DNA of 64,000 bases from Citrus sinensis (lineage: Eukaryota > Streptophyta > Magnoliopsida > Sapindales > Rutaceae): the NCBI RefSeq assembly GCF_022201045.2, contig NC_068558.1, positions 41,063,501-41,127,500 on the forward strand. Reading direction: 5' to 3'. Below, piece by piece: positions 59,901 through 64,000 of this stretch (positions are counted from its first letter, which is position 1; each line of letters starts with the position of its first letter). A program made the translations under genes and the position numbers. The notes beneath the pieces are model-generated. The model was not told the DNA's origin, searched no databases, and saw nothing but the letters and a program-made list of their open reading frames with translations.

Positions 59901-61880
59901 TATTGCCAGAGCGTTGTTGGCCCCGGTTCAGAGACCTCTTTTCGCAGCAGACCAAAGCTAACACGTGGTCCACCACGGGGATCTGGTCCTTCGGAATTGG
60001 GTTCCTCAACCATGAAAAAATTGTATTTATCACCTGTGATCTCAACTAACCGACTCTGAAGTTTGGCATATACATCTTCTCTCTTTCCCCTTAGATTTCC
60101 AAGAAAAAGAATGCCCTCTCCCAAATCTCCAAAGGGCTCTTCTTTGGTCACCCAAAATGTTGAATAGCCAAATAGATTTTCCTTAATTAGCTTTACATCA
60201 GCAGGGTCAACTTTTTCGGGTCCAAGAAGCTCCATCAGTTTGAAAGAGTCAATTTGAAAATTATTATGGGCTGATCCAACCGGAGACATAGTTGGTGGCT
60301 GAAAACAGGCGAAAATCATCAGAACAAGAATAGTTATCTCAGGATATTACATAACACAAAAACACATTCATATCCTTTTCAGTCTTATACTCTCCCAGAC
60401 TCTATCTTTATACATGTCATTAGTATACGTGTGTCTAGTTTTATATGTGAAAGAAGTGAACCAGCATGACTCATTGGTGGAAAGGGATGTTGAATAACAC
60501 GACTACCAACCAGAAATCAAGTACTTGGATAAGGCAGGTTTTAGCAGAAGGCAACTAAATTTTCATTAAAATTCTAAGGCAGAAATGCTGGAGTTTGACA
60601 GAAAATATGTCGCTTGAACTGTATATTGTTTGCGAATAAATAAAGTTAAAAACCATGCATTACCCTATCTTGCATCTGACTAGTCGTTAACATTTTCTAT
60701 ATGCAGAGCTTGATATAAAATAGAATTGAAACTCTATGGACTTAGAAGAACCTTGACCATACAACAACTTTGGCAGACTTGGTCTAGAGCATCTTCATTG
60801 ATTACTTATTGCCAATTCATTATATAGCAACCAAATCAAAGACTTTTGCTCGAGAGCTCCATTTCCAACTTGAAGACTCCAATTCCGTATAACCAAAGTA
60901 ATCACAAAGATATTGTAAAAAACTCACAATGATCATTCTTGATTGAGATATCCCCTCTTTTACATAGCAATCACACATCTTGTGCTTGAGCAAATTACCG
61001 ACCACTTAAATAAGAATTACATGGTTTCATGCAAGACCTTTATACAAGAATACCCAATTCATCAACCATTTATGCCAAGCATATGCATAAAGCATGTGAA
61101 GGAATCACTCATAACTTCCACATTTTCAATCTACAAATTGCTTCCCAAGTTATGAAATATTATTATAACATCATTCAAGTAGAAAAACTTTGAAATGAAT
61201 GCGTAGAGACGCTGTTTGTTATTGAGATTGTGTAGCTGTAACTTTACGGCTACAGAACTAAAGTGTGCTTTATAAGTTGATTTAATAAATTACTTTTATG
61301 ATGAAAAACCTATAATCTGTTCATTATTTTTAGCATAATAATTAATTAAAAATCATGTTAACTTTTACACTATTAACTTTTATTTTATAATTACAATCTT
61401 TTTCAGCTACTGCTTAAAAACTACTGCACCTAAATAGCAAACAGTGCTAGAAGTACCCAGAAGAAAATGAAAAGGAGAAAAATGTACCGGTGAAGAAGCA
61501 GAAGTGGGGGTCTTGTCCGAAGTGAACTCATTTGCATTGCTACTGCTGCTGCTTTTCTCTTCTGTTTCGTCAGGCGATGACGACGTCGTTGCGACACTCG
61601 AATCATTCGATGCATTATCTTCATTTTTCTCTGAATTATTGCTACTGTTATTAGCACTACAAAAACACCTAAAGCTATCAAAAGTTCTAAGACTCACACG
61701 CCTATACGAAACTCCTCCTTTGCTTTGCAAACAACAAGAAAAAGAACCCTTCTTCTTCTTCTTCTTCGAGCTCTTGATTTTAAACACTTGAATTCTCTCA
61801 TTGTGAAGAGGAACCGAATGGAGCCTGCCTCTGACGTTGACATAGCTAAAACTAAAAATACAGCTGGCTAGAGTTCCCAT
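56977..61880 (-). CDS. EGY2: EGY2-like chloroplast intramembrane (S2P-type) metalloprotease, 10 exons, about 570 aa
   Basis: Exons in transcript order: 61488-61880, 59834-60298, 59528-59668, 58515-58616, 58058-58269, 57816-57866, 57667-57736, 57481-57549, 57231-57281, 56977-57135. The N-terminus is Ser-rich and basic (chloroplast transit peptide), then acidic and Ser-rich. Several membrane spans follow. Hallmarks are the GNLRG stretch (ILFLGNLRGKREDVYAKL), SILPDRSTKVDISLAGP and the second metal site NMLPVGCLDGGRAVQ. The protein ends LPVWDELAEELGIGLVTTF. EGY proteins are thylakoid site-2-type proteases. The first zinc site is assembled across an intron and reads HDVGH, with Asp where HExxH has Glu. 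Length is close to Arabidopsis EGY2 (At5g05740). Confidence 0.92.
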
Positions 61881-62506
61881 CCAATCAAGAACACGAGAGC
61901 TGAAAATGTTTGTTTCAGTCGAGCATTTGGGTATTTTTTTTATTGAATTTGAAATTTTGAAGAATGGATTTTCGCGGATTTGCTGTGGGTAGAGAGGTTG
62001 AGAAGAGGAACTATTGTATTATTGAATAAAGAAGAGGTCGTTTGGCTGAAACAACGTTACCAGCATATCTTCTTTTGCTCCGCCGGATTTTTTTTTTCAC
62101 AAAAAAATAATATCTTTTTTTTAAAATTGATTTTGTTGCCTTTTGATTTTCTATGGTCTCGCTAGGGTGACACGTGGCGAAGGCCCAAATTCCATTTTTC
62201 TTTTTACATGTTTGAGCAAGTTATACTATTTTAAATTATCACGAATTAGATGCTATAAAACTTTTCATAATGTTAAGATAAATTTTTTTTTATTAATATT
62301 TTAAAATCGTATTGTATCTTTTTTTTTTTTAAACTTCACCCACTAAACATTAGTTCTTGTACTCAATTATTAGTTAAATTGTGCAAAATATCTTTATAAC
62401 CAGTTAAGTTGTATTATTCATGACTTGTACCACAGCTGAAATAATTTTTTTACGCCTCTCTGGTTACGGAATTTATAATTGAGGAGTGAATAACTTGTAT
62501 GTATTA
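61881..62506. other. Promoter region of the EGY2-like gene and intergenic DNA
   Basis: Immediate upstream sequence of the minus-strand gene, then AT-rich DNA with poly-T runs. A G-box-like CACGTGGC occurs at about 62171. No coding exon seen. Confidence 0.4.
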
Positions 62507-63318
62507 GCGGGAAAAAGCAAACCTAAAAGAGAGTTTGTTCTCAAAAGGATTTGAGAATTTTAAAGGGTTAGAGCATCGCCAAAAGACTTTTCAAATAAGA
62601 TTTTATTAATTATTTGAAGGGCTATATCAACATTTAAGGCTCCAAAAGACACTCCAATTAAAATTCTTCAAATAAAAAATGATTCTCCCTCTTTAATTTA
62701 TATTTTATTATTTTTTGTTGAAGAAAAAGAGAAATGTGTTTTAATTATTATTGACTTTTCCTTTTAAAAAATAGTTATTTAATTAAAATAATATTAACTC
62801 ATTTTTATTTGAAGAGTCTTTTAGAGAACAATATCTTTTTTCACTCATCTATTTGCCACATAAGTAAGCAAATGAATATTTGAAAAATAAAATTTATAGA
62901 GCCTTTTAGAAATGTTCTTAGCTGTGAAATAGGAGTTAGATGAATTATAAGCACTGAAATTCTAAGTCTTTTAAATGGATTTAATTAGAAGAGGGGTTTC
63001 ATAAGTGTTTTGGAGGGGTGTTAATAGCTCAAGTCTTATAAAATCTGATAGCGGCCGACCTTTTCTTTTTAAACCCAAATCAAATTTAGCTGGAAAAAGC
63101 AAACCTAAAAGAGAGTTTGTTCTTGAAAGGACTTGAGGATTTTGAAGGGTTAGCTGTGAAATAGGAGTTAGATGAATTATAAGCACTGAAATTCTAAGTC
63201 TTTTAAATGGGTTTAGTTAGAAGAGGGGTTTCACAAGTGTTTTGGAGGGGTGTTAATAGCTCAAGTCTTATAAAATCTGATTGCGGCCGATCTTTTCTTT
63301 TTAAACCCAAATCAAAAT
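62507..63318 (+). repeat. Two-copy tandem repeat, unit about 235 bp, first copy interrupted
   Basis: Copy 1 (62507-62570 plus 62918-63088) and copy 2 (63089-63318) share GGAAAAAGCAAACCTAAAAG, GCTGTGAAATAGGAGTTAGA, GGTGTTAATAGCTCAAGTCT and CTTTTTAAACCCAAATCAAA, with only scattered changes. Copy 1 is split by a 347-bp insertion. Identity above 90% suggests a fairly recent duplication. Confidence 0.9.
62571..62917. mobile_element. PIF/Harbinger-type (Tourist-like) MITE, 347 bp
   Basis: The insertion is defined exactly by comparison with the uninterrupted second repeat copy. It is bordered by TTA on both sides (62568-62570 and 62918-62920), the 3-bp target duplication of PIF/Harbinger elements. 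The left end GAGCATCGCCAAAAGACTTT matches the reverse complement of the right end (GAACATTTCTAAAAGGCTCT) at 14 of 20 positions. The interior is AT-rich with no frame. Confidence 0.85.
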
Positions 63319-63562
63319 TGGGTGCACGGTACCAGCGGACCATGAGCCCACTGGCTTTTTAGGCATTACGACCGACTTGAAATTTCAAATAACAAGAAGC
63401 AAATTACAAGTTTCCTATTTTATATTCCGAAAAATTACCGCTTTGAACAAAATGACGCCAAATTAGTCGTTGCAAAATGCTTACCATCAACGCAACACGC
63501 ACGACACTCGGCACGCAAGCGAAAATACTACCAACACAGTAAAACACACATTAATATTAACA

Positions 63563-63617
63563 TATAATAATAATAATAATAATAATCTTTTTTGATAAAT
63601 TATAATAATAATAATAT
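63563..63617. repeat. AAT/ATA trinucleotide microsatellite, interrupted
   Basis: Two runs of TAA/AAT units separated by about 15 bases, just upstream of the last gene in the window. Confidence 0.85.
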
Positions 63618-63735
63618 AAATAAGGGCCAAATCGCGCCTTTGGTTGTTTCATTCTCTCCCTTGTGTTTCTGTCTTTCTTCACAAACGCAGAGAGAGAGAG
63701 AGAGAGACGCGAGAGTGAGTGATAGACTGATAGTG

Positions 63736-64000
63736 ATGGAAGCGTCTTCTCTTCCTCTCTTCATTTCACTCTGGTTATTAATCGTTTCGCGTGCCCACTT
63801 TGTGGCCCCTCTCAAAGGTCTCTTCTTTGTTCCTTCTTTTTATTCATTCGCCAGCAGCGTCTTTTGGGGATGTCAGTAATGAAAACAATAAGTTCGACTT
63901 ACTTTTTAGGATTCGGTTATGTTTAATCTCTACGTAGGTAAATTAATTAATTTAAATAATTTTTCTCTCGAGGAATCTCTGCTAGCCGTATGATTTAATG
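63736..64000 (+). CDS. First exon of a secretory or membrane protein gene, cut by the window end
   Basis: The ATG at 63736 follows a GA-rich leader (about 63689-63706) and a C/T-rich patch typical of plant promoters. It opens MEASSLPLFISLWLLIVSRA, a clear signal peptide with a hydrophobic core. The frame stays open to about 63879, but the coding exon probably ends earlier, perhaps at the GT after AAAG near 63819; the rest would be intron. The family cannot be recognised from this piece. Confidence 0.55.

Noticed and set aside
1-64000. CRISPR arrays, operons, phage-like or bacterial defence systems
   Set aside because: The whole window is intron-containing plant nuclear DNA; none of the short repeats has the regular spacing of an array and genes are transcribed independently.

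Overview
The window is nuclear DNA of a flowering plant, most likely a eudicot. The genes are split by AT-rich GT..AG introns, the proteins belong to plant-specific families (DUF639, LOB-domain, plant cysteine oxidase, EGY protease), and the gaps hold short plant DNA transposons. Gene order suggests a rosid, possibly Citrus-like, but the species cannot be read from the sequence. Exon models below were built by hand from ORFs, GT/AG borders and reading-phase continuity; no transcript evidence was available.

Layout. 0.8-3.1 kb: F-box/LRR protein (+). 4.6-9.4 kb: DUF639 membrane protein (+). 10.2-17.9 kb: RRP6-like exosome exonuclease (+). 18.8-20.3 kb: a non-autonomous hAT transposon with an exact 8-bp target duplication. 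21.7-23.9 kb: the Golgi SNARE membrin (+), with a fold-back repeat in its last intron. 24-28 kb: AT-rich intergenic DNA with inverted and tandem repeats. 28.5-30.9 kb: plant cysteine oxidase (+), preceded by hypoxia-response-like sites. 31-35 kb: intergenic DNA with a SINE-like unit and a tandem repeat. 35.9-40.0 kb: LRR receptor-like pseudokinase (+). 41.6-50.1 kb: two tandem RAD6-type ubiquitin-conjugating enzyme genes (-), part of a duplicated block of about 4.5 kb. A Mutator-like element lies between the copies and a tandem-repeat array lies inside the second. 52.4-53.5 kb: LOB-domain transcription factor (-). 54.7-56.6 kb: SUVR3-type SET-domain protein (-). 57.0-61.9 kb: EGY2-type intramembrane protease of the chloroplast (-). 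62.5-63.3 kb: tandem repeat split by a Harbinger-type MITE. 63.7 kb to the end: first exon of a secreted or membrane protein gene (+) running off the window.

These are independent eukaryotic genes, not an operon. The link RLK-LBD-SUVR3 matches the neighbouring Arabidopsis genes At3g03770, At3g03760 and At3g03750. The link RLK-UBC matches At1g14390/At1g14400 and At2g02780/At2g02760, so this locus appears to keep an ancestral order that Arabidopsis has split between duplicated blocks. I found no defence system or other undescribed multi-gene system. The strongest leads are the HDVGH sequence where the EGY2-type protease should have HExxH, the two UBC2 copies with identical predicted proteins, the candidate hypoxia elements at the cysteine oxidase gene, and several well-bounded mobile elements.
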